A program made the position numbers and the translations under genes. Below are positions 1 to 6,991 of a stretch of 64,000 nucleotides of DNA, piece after piece. Position 1 is the first letter of the stretch, and the number at the start of each line of letters is the position of its first letter. Under the pieces are notes generated by a model, which had not been told where the DNA came from, did not search any database, and worked only from the letters and a program-made list of their open reading frames with translations. The stretch covers positions 20,850 to 84,849 of the forward strand of contig QUBZ01000003.1 in assembly GCA_014338005.1 (NCBI GenBank), written 5' to 3'. The DNA comes from Chloroflexota bacterium. Lineage in GTDB: Bacteria; Chloroflexota; Anaerolineae; Aggregatilineales; Phototrophicaceae.

Positions 1-107
1 GCCAGCAGGATGGCGGTTTTCAGCCACGCCTGGAGGGCGTCCGGCGCGTGATGATGGTCATGGTCGTGAGGATGTTCGTGTTTGTGTAAATGGTCGGCTG
101 CTTGCAT
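1..107 (-). CDS. Partial N-terminus of a His-rich membrane protein, probable permease partner
   Basis: Only the first 35 codons are inside the window; the gene runs off the left edge. It starts with an ATG at 107. The N-terminus holds about nine histidines with Asp and Glu within 20 residues (for example HEHPHDHDHHH), and then a hydrophobic stretch begins (WLKTAILLA). This pattern fits a metal-binding cytoplasmic tail before a first membrane helix. The gene lies downstream of a COG0701 permease on the same strand. In many bacteria that permease is paired with a small two-part membrane protein (TIGR03943/DUF1980), and this is my best guess. A His-rich cation transporter is the alternative. The family call rests on context; the His-rich start is seen directly. 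Confidence 0.55.
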   Translation of the reverse strand, partial: MQAADHLHKHEHPHDHDHHHAPDALQAWLKTAILL

Positions 108-111
108 GGTC

Positions 112-136
112 AGTTCCGCGTTCCAAGTTCCGAGTG
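112..136 (+). repeat. Heptamer repeat array (single arm)
   Basis: Three and a half 7-nt units in register: AGTTCCG, CGTTCCA, AGTTCCG, AGTG. It lies just upstream of the start codon of the partial minus-strand gene. It belongs to the AGTnnnn unit family seen at many other intergenic sites in this window. No opposite arm is visible here. Confidence 0.6.
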
Positions 137-150
137 AAAAACAACAAATT

Positions 151-206
151 CAACACAAAGATGCAAATTAATCGCTTCTCTGCTCCTTCGCCTCTTTGCG
201 TTAAGC
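151..206. repeat. Octamer-periodic inverted element
   Basis: The arm at 170-201 has an 8-nt period (units such as CTCTGCTC, CTTCGCCT, CTTTGCGT). On the minus strand it reads AACGCAAAGAGGCGAAG, and the plus-strand arm at 152-166 starts AACACAAAGATGC, so the two arms can pair outer to inner (8 of 9 at the ends). It resembles, in architecture only, the heptamer hairpins found elsewhere in the window. It lies between the permease and its downstream partner gene. Confidence 0.5.
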
Positions 207-217
207 ATTTCAAGCCT

Positions 218-1255
218 CTAGAATGCCACATTCAGGTTCAGCCATACACCGGCCAGCAGCGTCATCAGCAGCGGCAGCAGGATGAGGTAAAACACCACAC
301 GCCGCTTAAAAACGCCCATAAACATCAGCGCGCTTTTGATGTCCACCATCGGGCCGAAGGTCAGGAAAGTGAGGATCGAGCCGGTGGTGAACGTGCCGAC
401 GAACGCCAGCGCCAGGAAGGCGTCCACCGTCGAACACACGCTTAATACGAACGCCAGCGCCTGCATCACCAGCACCGAAATTACCGGGCCGCGCCCCAAC
501 GCCAGCAGGACTTCCTGCGACACCAGCGTTTGCATAGCGGCGGCCAGCGCCGTGCCGATGACCAGATAGCGCCCCATCTCGAAAAATTCGTCCCCCGCCT
601 GCCGCAGCGCGTCCATCAGGCCGGTACGCAGCGGTTTGCGCGGCGCGGCGGGCAGGCTGATCTGCCCCGAACCGCCCATCGCCGGCATCCAGGACTGCGC
701 CCGCAGCACTTCATGGGGCTTCGCGCCCAGGGCGAATACCAGCCCCACGCCGACCGCCACGACGGCAGTGAGGATAAAACGCCCATACAGCATAGGCGTT
801 GCGCCGAAGGCCACAAATGTGCTGACCAACACCACCGGGTTCATCACCGGCGCGGCCAGCAGGAATGTTACGCCCACCCACATCGGCAGCCCTTTGTTGA
901 ACAGCCGCCGCACCACCGGCACGACGCCGCATTCACAGACCGGGAAGGCGAAGCCCATAAACGCCCCGACAATAGTCGCCAGAACAGGATTACGCGGCAC
1001 GACGCGGGCGATGTCCTCCGGCGTTAAAAACGAATCGATCACCCCGGATACCAGCGTGCCAAGCAGCAGGAAGGGCGCGGCCTCGATGAAAATGCCCAGA
1101 AAGCGCGTGCTGAAGATGCCGATGATCGTCCCCAGGTCGCTGCCGGCGCTGATGACCGCCGCCAGCAGCCCGCCCGCCACCCCCAGGCCGATGGCCGACC
1201 ACCCCAGACTGCCCAGCGCGCGCCGCGCTGTTTGTTCACCTGCCGTCTTTTGCAT
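218..1255 (-). CDS. COG0701/DUF318 (ArsP_1-type) permease
   Basis: A 345-residue integral membrane protein with about eight or more hydrophobic helices. The conserved family signature is present around residues 105-120 as [14 protein letters not shown], followed by the AAPVMNPVV motif near residue 135. The length is typical. Members of this family are permeases of poorly defined substrate; characterised relatives export organoarsenicals (ArsP). The gene is first in a minus-strand pair with the His-rich partial gene downstream, and a 110-nt gap filled with repeat sequence separates them. The specific substrate cannot be read from the sequence. Family assignment is firm, function is not. Confidence 0.85.
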   Translation of the reverse strand: MQKTAGEQTARRALGSLGWSAIGLGVAGGLLAAVISAGSDLGTIIGIFSTRFLGIFIEAAPFLLLGTLVSGVIDSFLTPEDIARVVPRNPVLATIVGAFMGFAFPVCECGVVPVVRRLFNKGLPMWVGVTFLLAAPVMNPVVLVSTFVAFGATPMLYGRFILTAVVAVGVGLVFALGAKPHEVLRAQSWMPAMGGSGQISLPAAPRKPLRTGLMDALRQAGDEFFEMGRYLVIGTALAAAMQTLVSQEVLLALGRGPVISVLVMQALAFVLSVCSTVDAFLALAFVGTFTTGSILTFLTFGPMVDIKSALMFMGVFKRRVVFYLILLPLLMTLLAGVWLNLNVAF

Positions 1256-1441
1256 GTTCCGCGAAAATCCGTTCGTTAGCCCGTTTTGTGGTTTATTCTA
1301 CCCGAAACCACCGCCGCCGGAGCGTTTCTCATGCAATTTTTAACACGGCCTTCGTTTTACGGCGAACATTACGGCGAACAAAGCGGCCTTCCGGCGGCGT
1401 GCATCCTCTTTCACAAATATTTCACAAAGACATATTACATT

Positions 1442-1470
1442 TTGTTACATCGAGGGGGTAATCTTGTAAT
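1442..1470 (+). promoter_or_regulatory. Sigma70-type promoter for the receiver gene
   Basis: TTGTTA (1442-1447), a 17-nt spacer and TGTAAT (1465-1470). The predicted transcription start is near 1477, which leaves a short leader and supports translation from the ATG at 1498 rather than the GTG at 1477. Confidence 0.5.
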
Positions 1471-1497
1471 AAAGACGTGGAGTGTGGAGCGGTTTTT

Positions 1498-1878
1498 ATG
1501 GCGACCATCATGGTCGTGGATGATCTGGTCGAAATTACCAACCTGATCGGCGCGCTGCTGGCGATGAACGGTTATGAGATCATCGTCGGCCATAATGGGC
1601 AGGATGGTATGGCGCTGCTGGAAACCAGCGCGCGGCCTGCGCTCATCATCAGCAATCTGCGAATGCCCGCGATGAACGGGTTTTCGTTTTTACAGGCAGT
1701 CAAACATGATGCCCGGTGGCGTTCGATTCCGTTTATCCTGATGACCGCCGACGACTCGGCAGCCGTCCGCCAGGAGGCGCTGGCGCAGGGGGCGGACGCG
1801 GTGCTGGGCAAGCCCTTTCAGCCGGGCGAAATCCTCGATCTGATCTGGCGGCTGGGCATCCAGCCGTCCGATAACTGA
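1498..1878 (+). CDS. Single-domain receiver protein with Asn at the phosphoacceptor site
   Basis: A 126-residue stand-alone CheY-like receiver. The acidic pair (D8, D9), the conserved Thr in FILMTADD and the Lys in LGKPF are present. The position that should be the phosphorylated Asp, five residues before the MP motif end, is Asn 53: the strand reads IISNLRMP instead of IIxDxxMP. The codon is AAT. There is no output domain. The start is the ATG at 1498, with GGAG at 1486-1489 eight bases upstream. The gene is monocistronic with its own candidate promoter. It may act as a phosphorylation-independent or pseudo-receiver. No kinase gene is adjacent. Confidence 0.85.
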   Translation: MATIMVVDDLVEITNLIGALLAMNGYEIIVGHNGQDGMALLETSARPALIISNLRMPAMNGFSFLQAVKHDARWRSIPFILMTADDSAAVRQEALAQGADAVLGKPFQPGEILDLIWRLGIQPSDN

Positions 1879-1940
1879 CGCGCCGGCACGCCCCCACTCA
1901 CCGGTTATTCGCCTATACCCCGCCCTCGAATTGAATGTGC

Positions 1941-1946
1941 TATAAT
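1941..1946 (+). promoter_or_regulatory. Candidate -10 box upstream of radA
   Basis: A perfect TATAAT lies 44 bases upstream of the radA start. No convincing -35 hexamer is seen 16-18 bases upstream, so this is a weak call based on the -10 match alone. Confidence 0.35.
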
Positions 1947-1989
1947 CGCCATCATTAGCACAGGTGTTCAAGGTAAAGGGCGCTCACCA

Positions 1990-3369
1990 ATGGCGAAAAC
2001 GCGCACCAAATACGTCTGCCAGAACTGCGGCTACCAGTCGCCCAAAGGTTTTGGCCGCTGCCCCGGCTGCGGGCAGTTTAACACGATGGCGGAAGAAGTG
2101 GTCGAACCGCCCAGGCCGGCTTCGGCGCGGCATCCCGGCCCGGTGGGCGCGGCCTCGCCCGCCCCGCAGCGGTTGAGCGAAATCAGCGCCAACGTGGGCG
2201 AACGGCTGTTTGTGCCGGTGGAGGAATTCAGCCGCGTGTTGGGCGGCGGCATCGTGCCGGGCAGTATCATCCTGATCGGCGGCGAGCCGGGCGTGGGCAA
2301 AAGCAGCCTGCTGCTGCAAATCTGCGGCGTGATGTCCGACCACATCGGCACGGTGTTATACGTCAGCGGCGAGGAAAGCGCGCGGCAGATCAAAATGCGC
2401 GCCGACCGTTTTAACCTGCAATCCGACAACCTGTATCTGCTGACCGAAACCAACCTGGGCAGCATCTTTGAACACGTCAAACGGCTGAACCCGGTTATCC
2501 TGGTGATCGATTCGATCCAGACGACCTATATGGACGAGATCGAATCGTCGCCCGGCAGCGTCACCCAGGTGCGCGAGTGCGCCAGCCGTTTGCAGCATCT
2601 CGCCAAGTCCAGCGGGTTAAGCGTGTTCCTGGTGGGGCATGTCACCAAAGAAGGCAGCATCGCCGGGCCGCGCGTGCTGGAACACATCGTAGACACGGTG
2701 CTGTATTTGGAGGGCGACCCGTTCCAGGCCTTCCGGCTGCTGCGGAGCGTCAAAAACCGCTTCGGCGCGACCAGCGAAGTCGGCGTGTTCGAGATGTCCG
2801 GCGACGGCCTGACCGAAGTGCCGAATCCGTCGGAGGCGTTTTTAGCGGAGCGCGTGGTCAACGCGCCGGGGTCGGCCATCGCCGTGACGATGGAAGGCAC
2901 GCGCCCGCTGCTGGTGGAGGTGCAGGCGCTCACCAGCCCGACCAGCTTCGGCAACCCGCGCCGCACGCCCAACGGCGTAGACTTCAACCGGCTGCTGCTC
3001 ATCAGCGCCGTGTTGAGCAAGCGCGTCGGACTCAAGCTGCACGAGCAGGATATTTTCGTCAACGTCATCGGCGGTTTGCAGGTCAGCGAACCTGCCGCCG
3101 ATCTGGCGATGGCGGTGGCGCTGGCCTCCAGCTATTACGACCGGCCCATCCCCGCCGATCTCGCCATCGTCGGTGAAGTCGGCCTCAGCGGCGAACTGCG
3201 CGCGGTGGGGCAGCTTCCCGCCCGGCTGAACGAAGCCGCCAAGATGGGCTTTAAGCGCGTGCTGCTGCCCAAAACGCGCCGCAAGGTAGACGGCCTGCCG
3301 CCGTCGCTTAAGCTGCTGGAGGCGCGCAGCCTGGCCGACGCGCTGGCGGCGGCGCTGCCGAAGGAGTGA
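1990..3369 (+). CDS. radA: DNA repair protein RadA (Sms)
   Basis: A 459-residue protein with the full RadA order. It has an N-terminal C4 zinc finger (CQNCGY ... CPGCG, about residues 10-27), a RecA-like ATPase with Walker A GEPGVGKSS near residue 97, the RadA-specific KNRFG motif near residue 256, and a C-terminal Lon-protease-like domain ending at the stop. RadA is a hexameric helicase that processes branched recombination intermediates. The start ATG is preceded by AAGGTAAAGGG. The last codons and the following 69 bases are duplicated at 4201-4283, and a diverged copy of the C-terminal coding sequence lies at 4137-4214, so the 3' end has taken part in a rearrangement. Confidence 0.96.
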   Translation: MAKTRTKYVCQNCGYQSPKGFGRCPGCGQFNTMAEEVVEPPRPASARHPGPVGAASPAPQRLSEISANVGERLFVPVEEFSRVLGGGIVPGSIILIGGEPGVGKSSLLLQICGVMSDHIGTVLYVSGEESARQIKMRADRFNLQSDNLYLLTETNLGSIFEHVKRLNPVILVIDSIQTTYMDEIESSPGSVTQVRECASRLQHLAKSSGLSVFLVGHVTKEGSIAGPRVLEHIVDTVLYLEGDPFQAFRLLRSVKNRFGATSEVGVFEMSGDGLTEVPNPSEAFLAERVVNAPGSAIAVTMEGTRPLLVEVQALTSPTSFGNPRRTPNGVDFNRLLLISAVLSKRVGLKLHEQDIFVNVIGGLQVSEPAADLAMAVALASSYYDRPIPADLAIVGEVGLSGELRAVGQLPARLNEAAKMGFKRVLLPKTRRKVDGLPPSLKLLEARSLADALAAALPKE

Positions 3370-3438
3370 GGGGCAAAGTGCCGAGTTGCAAGTGCCGAGT
3401 TCCAGGTGAAATTGTGCTAGGATAGGGGTGAGGACAGC
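3356..3438 (+). repeat. 83-bp direct repeat, copy 1 (radA end plus leader)
   Basis: Matches 4201-4283 with one mismatch (C/G at 3374 versus 4219), at an exact offset of 845 bases. It covers the last codons of radA, the stop, a four-unit heptamer array (AGTGCCG, AGTTGCA, ... from 3377) and the leader GCTAGGATAGGGGTGAGGA. It lies immediately upstream of the antitoxin gene, and copy 2 lies immediately upstream of the DUF4062 operon. Confidence 0.95.
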
Positions 3439-3455
3439 GATAAGGACACGGCGAA

Positions 3456-3707
3456 ATGGCGGTTACACGAGAAGAGATTTACAGGACGATAGATGGGCTG
3501 CCTGATGAAAGCCTGGAAGAGGCGCGCGCGCTGCTGATGTACTTGCAGCATAAACAAACGCATCCGGGTTCGGCCTGGGCCAGAACCTTGTATGACCTGT
3601 TTGCGCCGGTCAGAGAAGCCGCCGCCGAAGCCGGCATGACCGAGGATGAAATCAACGCCGCCATTGATGAAGCCATAGACGAGGTTCGGCGTGAGCGAGA
3701 CTCCTAA
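3456..3707 (+). CDS. Putative antitoxin of a PIN toxin-antitoxin pair
   Basis: An 83-residue acidic helical protein (many Glu/Asp, ending in DEVRRERDS). Its N-terminus, EEIYRTIDGLPDESLEEARALLMYL, resembles the short helical antitoxins that precede PIN toxins. No clear ribbon-helix-helix or AbrB motif can be picked out by eye. It overlaps the toxin gene by 17 bases, which is typical of antitoxin-first operons. The expected roles are to neutralise the downstream RNase and autoregulate the operon; both are inferred from position and size. It starts at the ATG 3456 after the copy 1 repeat. Confidence 0.7.
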   Translation: MAVTREEIYRTIDGLPDESLEEARALLMYLQHKQTHPGSAWARTLYDLFAPVREAAAEAGMTEDEINAAIDEAIDEVRRERDS

Positions 3708-4134
3708 AGTTGTCTTCGATACCCAGGTCTTTCTGCGCGCATTGATTAATCCCAGATCAGCGTGTGGCCGGTTGATTTTTGAGCAGAACGCAGACTACAT
3801 CCTGTACACAGCAGCTCAGATTGATAACGAAGTCATTGAAGTATTGGGCCGGTCTTCAATACGAGAGAAATTTCCGCAGATCACGGATCGTACCGTTCAG
3901 CTTGTTAAAACCGTTCTGGATCAGGCGTATCGTGTCACGGTCAAAGCTGACGACATTGAACTGATTTGTCGTGACCCCAAAGATGATATTTTTCTGGCCT
4001 GTGCCAAACTGGCGCAGGCCGATTATTTGGTAAGCGAGGATAAAGATTTGCTGGTGCTGCAACAGCATTACAGCACGAAGATTGTGAATGTCGCGGCTTT
4101 TCTCACCATGCTGGAAACCACTTCCGCAAATTGA
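3691..4134 (+). CDS. PIN-domain toxin (COG1569-type putative RNase)
   Basis: A 147-residue protein starting at a GTG inside the antitoxin gene. The PIN-domain acidic residues are visible: D in VVFDTQVF (about residue 9), E in IDNEVIEVL (about 45-50), D in CRDPKDDIFLACA (about 96-100) and D in YLVSEDKDLL (about 115-119). This matches the 'putative toxin-antitoxin system toxin component, PIN family'. It would be a metal-dependent RNase held inactive by the preceding protein. The stop codon at 4132-4134 is directly followed by a radA-end remnant. Codon use is more AT-rich than in radA (many ATT, GAT, AAA), which suggests transfer from elsewhere. Confidence 0.85.
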   Translation: MSETPKVVFDTQVFLRALINPRSACGRLIFEQNADYILYTAAQIDNEVIEVLGRSSIREKFPQITDRTVQLVKTVLDQAYRVTVKADDIELICRDPKDDIFLACAKLAQADYLVSEDKDLLVLQQHYSTKIVNVAAFLTMLETTSAN

Positions 4135-4136
4135 TG

Positions 4137-4214
4137 CCTTTACGTTTGTCGCTCAAACTCATCGAAGCGCGCAACCTGGCCGACGCGTTGGCCTCGGCGT
4201 TGCCGAAGGAGTGA
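4137..4214 (+). pseudogene. Diverged radA 3'-end remnant
   Basis: Read in frame, this 78-base stretch encodes LSLKLIEARNLADALASALPKE and a stop. The matching radA terminus at the genuine gene is PSLKLLEARSLADALAAALPKE plus stop. The nucleotide differences are largely at third codon positions. It begins within three bases of the toxin stop and runs into repeat copy 2. It is too short to be functional; it is a scar of recombination at the radA 3' end. Confidence 0.9.
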
Positions 4215-4283
4215 GGGGGAAAGTGCCGAGTTGCAAGTGCCGAGTTCCAGGTGAAATTGTGCTAGGATAGGGGTGAGGACAGC
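4201..4283 (+). repeat. 83-bp direct repeat, copy 2
   Basis: Second copy of 3356-3438 (one mismatch). It contains the remnant's final codons and stop, the heptamer array from 4222 and the same leader. It ends 22 bases before the first DUF4062 gene. Confidence 0.95.
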
Positions 4284-4305
4284 AACGGCCAAGGGGGAAC
4301 GAGTT

Positions 4306-5223
4306 ATGACTTACCGGGTTTACATCAGCAGCAGCCTGCGCGACCTGAAAGTTCACCGGCAGCTTGTCCGCGATGCTGTCATCAAAATGGGGATGCTGCC
4401 GATCATGGAAGAAAACTTCCAGGTGACGGACGAAAACCTGCTCACCTACCTGTGCAAACAGATCCGCCAGTCGGACATCTTCATCGGCATCTACACCCAT
4501 TATTACGGCTGGCATCCCGAAAACTCCGACATCGGCGGCATCGAGATCGAATACAATACAGCGCGGGAACACAATCTGCTGTGCCTGCTGTTCATTCTGA
4601 GGGCGGACGCGCCCTGGCCGGCGCAGTTTGTCGAGCGCGGCGACGGCGCGTATAAGCTGGAACGGTTTAAGGAACGGATGTTGCACGACGCCACCGTTAA
4701 CTTCTTTTCCAGGCCGTATGAACTCCAGGCGCAGGTCTTTTTCGGGCTTCAGCAGGTTTTAGCCTCTCAGAACGAGCGCGAGGGCATCATCACGATCCAG
4801 CCGCTGTTTGGCCGCCCGTCGCCCCGGTCGCAGTTCTCGTGCGATGTGTTCATGATTATGCCGTTTTCGCCGGAATTCCAACCGATCTACACCGATCATA
4901 TCGTTCCTGTCGCCGATGAGTTAAAGCTGGCGATCAAACGCGGCGATAATTTTTATTCCGAACATGCCATCATGGCCGAAGTCTGGTCAGCGATTTATGC
5001 CTCGCGGGTGGTGATCGCCGAATGTACGGGGCGCAATCCGAACGTATTTTACGAACTGGGCATCGCGCATACGCTGGGAAAACCCGCCATCATGCTCACC
5101 CAGGACATCGAAGATGTGCCTTTCGACCTGCGCCACCTGCGCGTGATCGTGTACGAAAATACGCCGGAGGGTCTTAGAACGCTCCGTCACCAGTTATCAA
5201 CGGCGATAACGAGGCTTCTGTAA
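4306..5223 (+). CDS. DUF4062 (TIR-like) plus deoxyribosyltransferase-like effector, paralogue A
   Basis: A 305-residue cytosolic protein with two domains. Residues 1-100 match DUF4062: YRVYISSSLRDLKVHRQ at the start, QSDIFIGIYTHYYG in the middle, and IEYNTAREHNLL. This is a Rossmann/TIR-like domain often found at the front of STAND and defence proteins. Residues about 175-300 form a second nucleotide-binding-like domain: CDVFMIMPF, then an IMAEVW segment, AECTGRNPNVFYELGIAHTLGKPA, and PFDLRHLRVIVY. The YELG-containing motif resembles nucleoside 2-deoxyribosyltransferases, where the Glu is the catalytic nucleophile. The start ATG follows AAGGGGG. The gene shares a base with the next gene (TAATG), so translation is probably coupled. 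A role in NAD/nucleotide-based defence is inferred, not shown. Confidence 0.75.
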   Translation: MTYRVYISSSLRDLKVHRQLVRDAVIKMGMLPIMEENFQVTDENLLTYLCKQIRQSDIFIGIYTHYYGWHPENSDIGGIEIEYNTAREHNLLCLLFILRADAPWPAQFVERGDGAYKLERFKERMLHDATVNFFSRPYELQAQVFFGLQQVLASQNEREGIITIQPLFGRPSPRSQFSCDVFMIMPFSPEFQPIYTDHIVPVADELKLAIKRGDNFYSEHAIMAEVWSAIYASRVVIAECTGRNPNVFYELGIAHTLGKPAIMLTQDIEDVPFDLRHLRVIVYENTPEGLRTLRHQLSTAITRLL

Positions 5224-6419
5224 TGGCGAACAGCGTCTACTTCAGCGATACCAGCAGCGAACTGCAAGACTTACGTCCGGTCATCGTCGAGCGTATCCAG
5301 GCGGCGGGGCTGATTCCGGTCTGGCTGGAGGAAACCGAACGCCAGTCCCCCGACATGCCGGAACACCTGCGCCGGAAAATCCGGGCGGCGGCGGCTTTCA
5401 TCAGCCTCGTCACTTACCGGCGCGCCTGGGAAACAGCGGGCGGCAGGGCGCTGGCAGAAGTCGAATATGAGCTGGCGCGCGAGTACGGTAAGCCGCTGGC
5501 CGTCCTGCTGCCCAGGCCGGGCAGCGAAATGGCGATGTATCTGCGGCGGCGGGCCTTCAACCAGTCCGGCGAACAGCGCGAGGCGCAGGAAGCCTTCTGG
5601 GGTCGCCTGCTGGACGACGGTACGGCCACCTATTTTGATGACGAAACCGATCTGCTGCTCAAGCTGGGGCGTATTCTGGAAAGCTGTTCGGCGGTTGAGA
5701 CGGTCGTCTCCCAGGCCGCGCCCGCGATGCCCCCACCCGCGCCGGCTGCCGAACTCGCGCCGCCCCCGGCGCCGGCGCCCGCCGCGCCCGGCCAGGCCCG
5801 CGAAAGCGCGCGCGGTTTGGCACTGGGCGAGTCAGAAGTCGAAACGCTGGCGGAGCGCATCGCCGCCAAAACCGCCGCGCGGCTGGACGACCTGCAAACC
5901 CGCCGCCAGGCCGACCTGGCCGAACAGGCGCTTAAGGTTAACGACGCGCTGCGCGTGTGGCCGGGCGAACTGGTATTTGGCCGCCCGTCAAAAGGACGGC
6001 AGTTCCAGAGCGACATCTTCGTGATTATGCCCTTCGCGGCGCAGTTCACCGGCCTGTATACCGGCGTCATCAAACCGCTGGCGGCGGAACTGGGGCTGAC
6101 GGTTTTACGCGGCGACGAATTTTCTTCCTCGCGCGGTTCGATCATGGAGGAAGTGTGGGCGGCGCTGAATGCCTGCCGCTTCGTGATCGCCGAAATCACC
6201 GGCGGCAACGACAACGTATTTTACGAACTGGGCATCGCGCACACCCTGAATAAACCGGCGCTGCTCATCACCCAGGCCGCCGCGCCGGAAAACGTGCCGT
6301 TCGATATTCGCCACCTGCGTTACATCGTCTACAGCGCCCAGGACGGCGCTAAACTGCGCGACGACCTGCGGACGGCCATCACGCGGCTGCTGGCGGAACT
6401 GTCCGACGGGGGTATGTAG
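5223..6419 (+). CDS. DUF4062-like plus deoxyribosyltransferase-like effector, paralogue B
   Basis: A 398-residue paralogue of the preceding gene. The N-terminal TIR/DUF4062-like domain (VYFSDTSSELQDLRPVIVER ... AEVEYELAREYGKP) is followed by a Pro/Ala-rich linker (about residues 168-195) and a short helical segment with many Lys/Arg/Glu. The C-terminal domain is closely similar to that of paralogue A: SDIFVIMPF, RGDEF, IMEEVWAALNACRFVIAE, NDNVFYELGIAHTL and PFDIRHLRYIVY. The candidate catalytic Glu of the FYELG motif is kept in both proteins. The N-terminal domains differ far more than the C-terminal ones, which suggests different sensing or partner roles with a common output. The product may form a hetero-oligomer with A; this is inference. 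Confidence 0.75.
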   Translation: MANSVYFSDTSSELQDLRPVIVERIQAAGLIPVWLEETERQSPDMPEHLRRKIRAAAAFISLVTYRRAWETAGGRALAEVEYELAREYGKPLAVLLPRPGSEMAMYLRRRAFNQSGEQREAQEAFWGRLLDDGTATYFDDETDLLLKLGRILESCSAVETVVSQAAPAMPPPAPAAELAPPPAPAPAAPGQARESARGLALGESEVETLAERIAAKTAARLDDLQTRRQADLAEQALKVNDALRVWPGELVFGRPSKGRQFQSDIFVIMPFAAQFTGLYTGVIKPLAAELGLTVLRGDEFSSSRGSIMEEVWAALNACRFVIAEITGGNDNVFYELGIAHTLNKPALLITQAAAPENVPFDIRHLRYIVYSAQDGAKLRDDLRTAITRLLAELSDGGM

Positions 6420-6425
6420 CAGCCG

Positions 6426-6977
6426 CTATTCGCCGCGCGCCGACTCCACCCATGCGCGCGCCCGCGCCAGCCAATCCGGCGCGCCGTCATCCAGGCCGCT
6501 GAGAAACAGCAGCACGCGCCGGGCGATGATGGCTTCCACCTCATCCGGGTTATATTCGATCAGGTCGAACAGGTATTGCGCGCGGTGCAGATCACCCAGG
6601 GCGGCCAGCAGCGCCGCCCCCGCGCCGATGCGAATTTCGGCATTGGCTTTTTCGTTGGCGATCTCCAGAAATTCGGCGGTGCTGTGCCAGCCGGGTATGG
6701 CGTCCATGCCGGCGGCCAGCGATTCCCGGAACGACAGTTCCCAACCCGCCAGAACCGCCTCGCTTTCGGCAATGATGGCCGCCAGCGCGGCGACAGCCGC
6801 CTGCGCCGGTTCGCCGGGGGCGCGCCGTGCCGCCGCATCGCGCGCGATGGCCTGGGCGTCGGCATCGCTCAGGTCGAGTCCCTGGGCGGCCAGCGGACGC
6901 CTGAACTGTTTGAGCAGGACGGCCACCAGGGTTTCAAACGGCCAGGTGGCCGCCGGGCTGGTATGGTCAAAAGCCAT
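6426..6977 (-). CDS. Hypothetical Ala-rich helical protein
   Basis: A 183-residue, mostly alpha-helical, Ala/Glu-rich protein with no recognised domain, signal peptide or membrane segment. It is the last gene of a minus-strand run and starts 14 bases after the SET-domain gene ends. That spacing suggests co-transcription and possibly a linked function. It ends 6 bases from the convergent DUF4062 paralogue B, leaving no room for an intergenic terminator. Confidence 0.6.
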   Translation of the reverse strand: MAFDHTSPAATWPFETLVAVLLKQFRRPLAAQGLDLSDADAQAIARDAAARRAPGEPAQAAVAALAAIIAESEAVLAGWELSFRESLAAGMDAIPGWHSTAEFLEIANEKANAEIRIGAGAALLAALGDLHRAQYLFDLIEYNPDEVEAIIARRVLLFLSGLDDGAPDWLARARAWVESARGE

Positions 6978-6991
6978 CGGCGCGGGCCGTT

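Noticed and set aside
1477..1497. GTG at 1477 as the start of the receiver gene.
   Set aside because: The predicted transcription start lies at the same place and the SD GGAG fits the ATG at 1498.
3370..4283. The radA-end duplication as an insertion-sequence scar.
   Set aside because: There is no transposase, no terminal inverted repeat and no short target duplication; the repeat is 83 bp and includes coding sequence, which fits homologous or site-specific recombination better.
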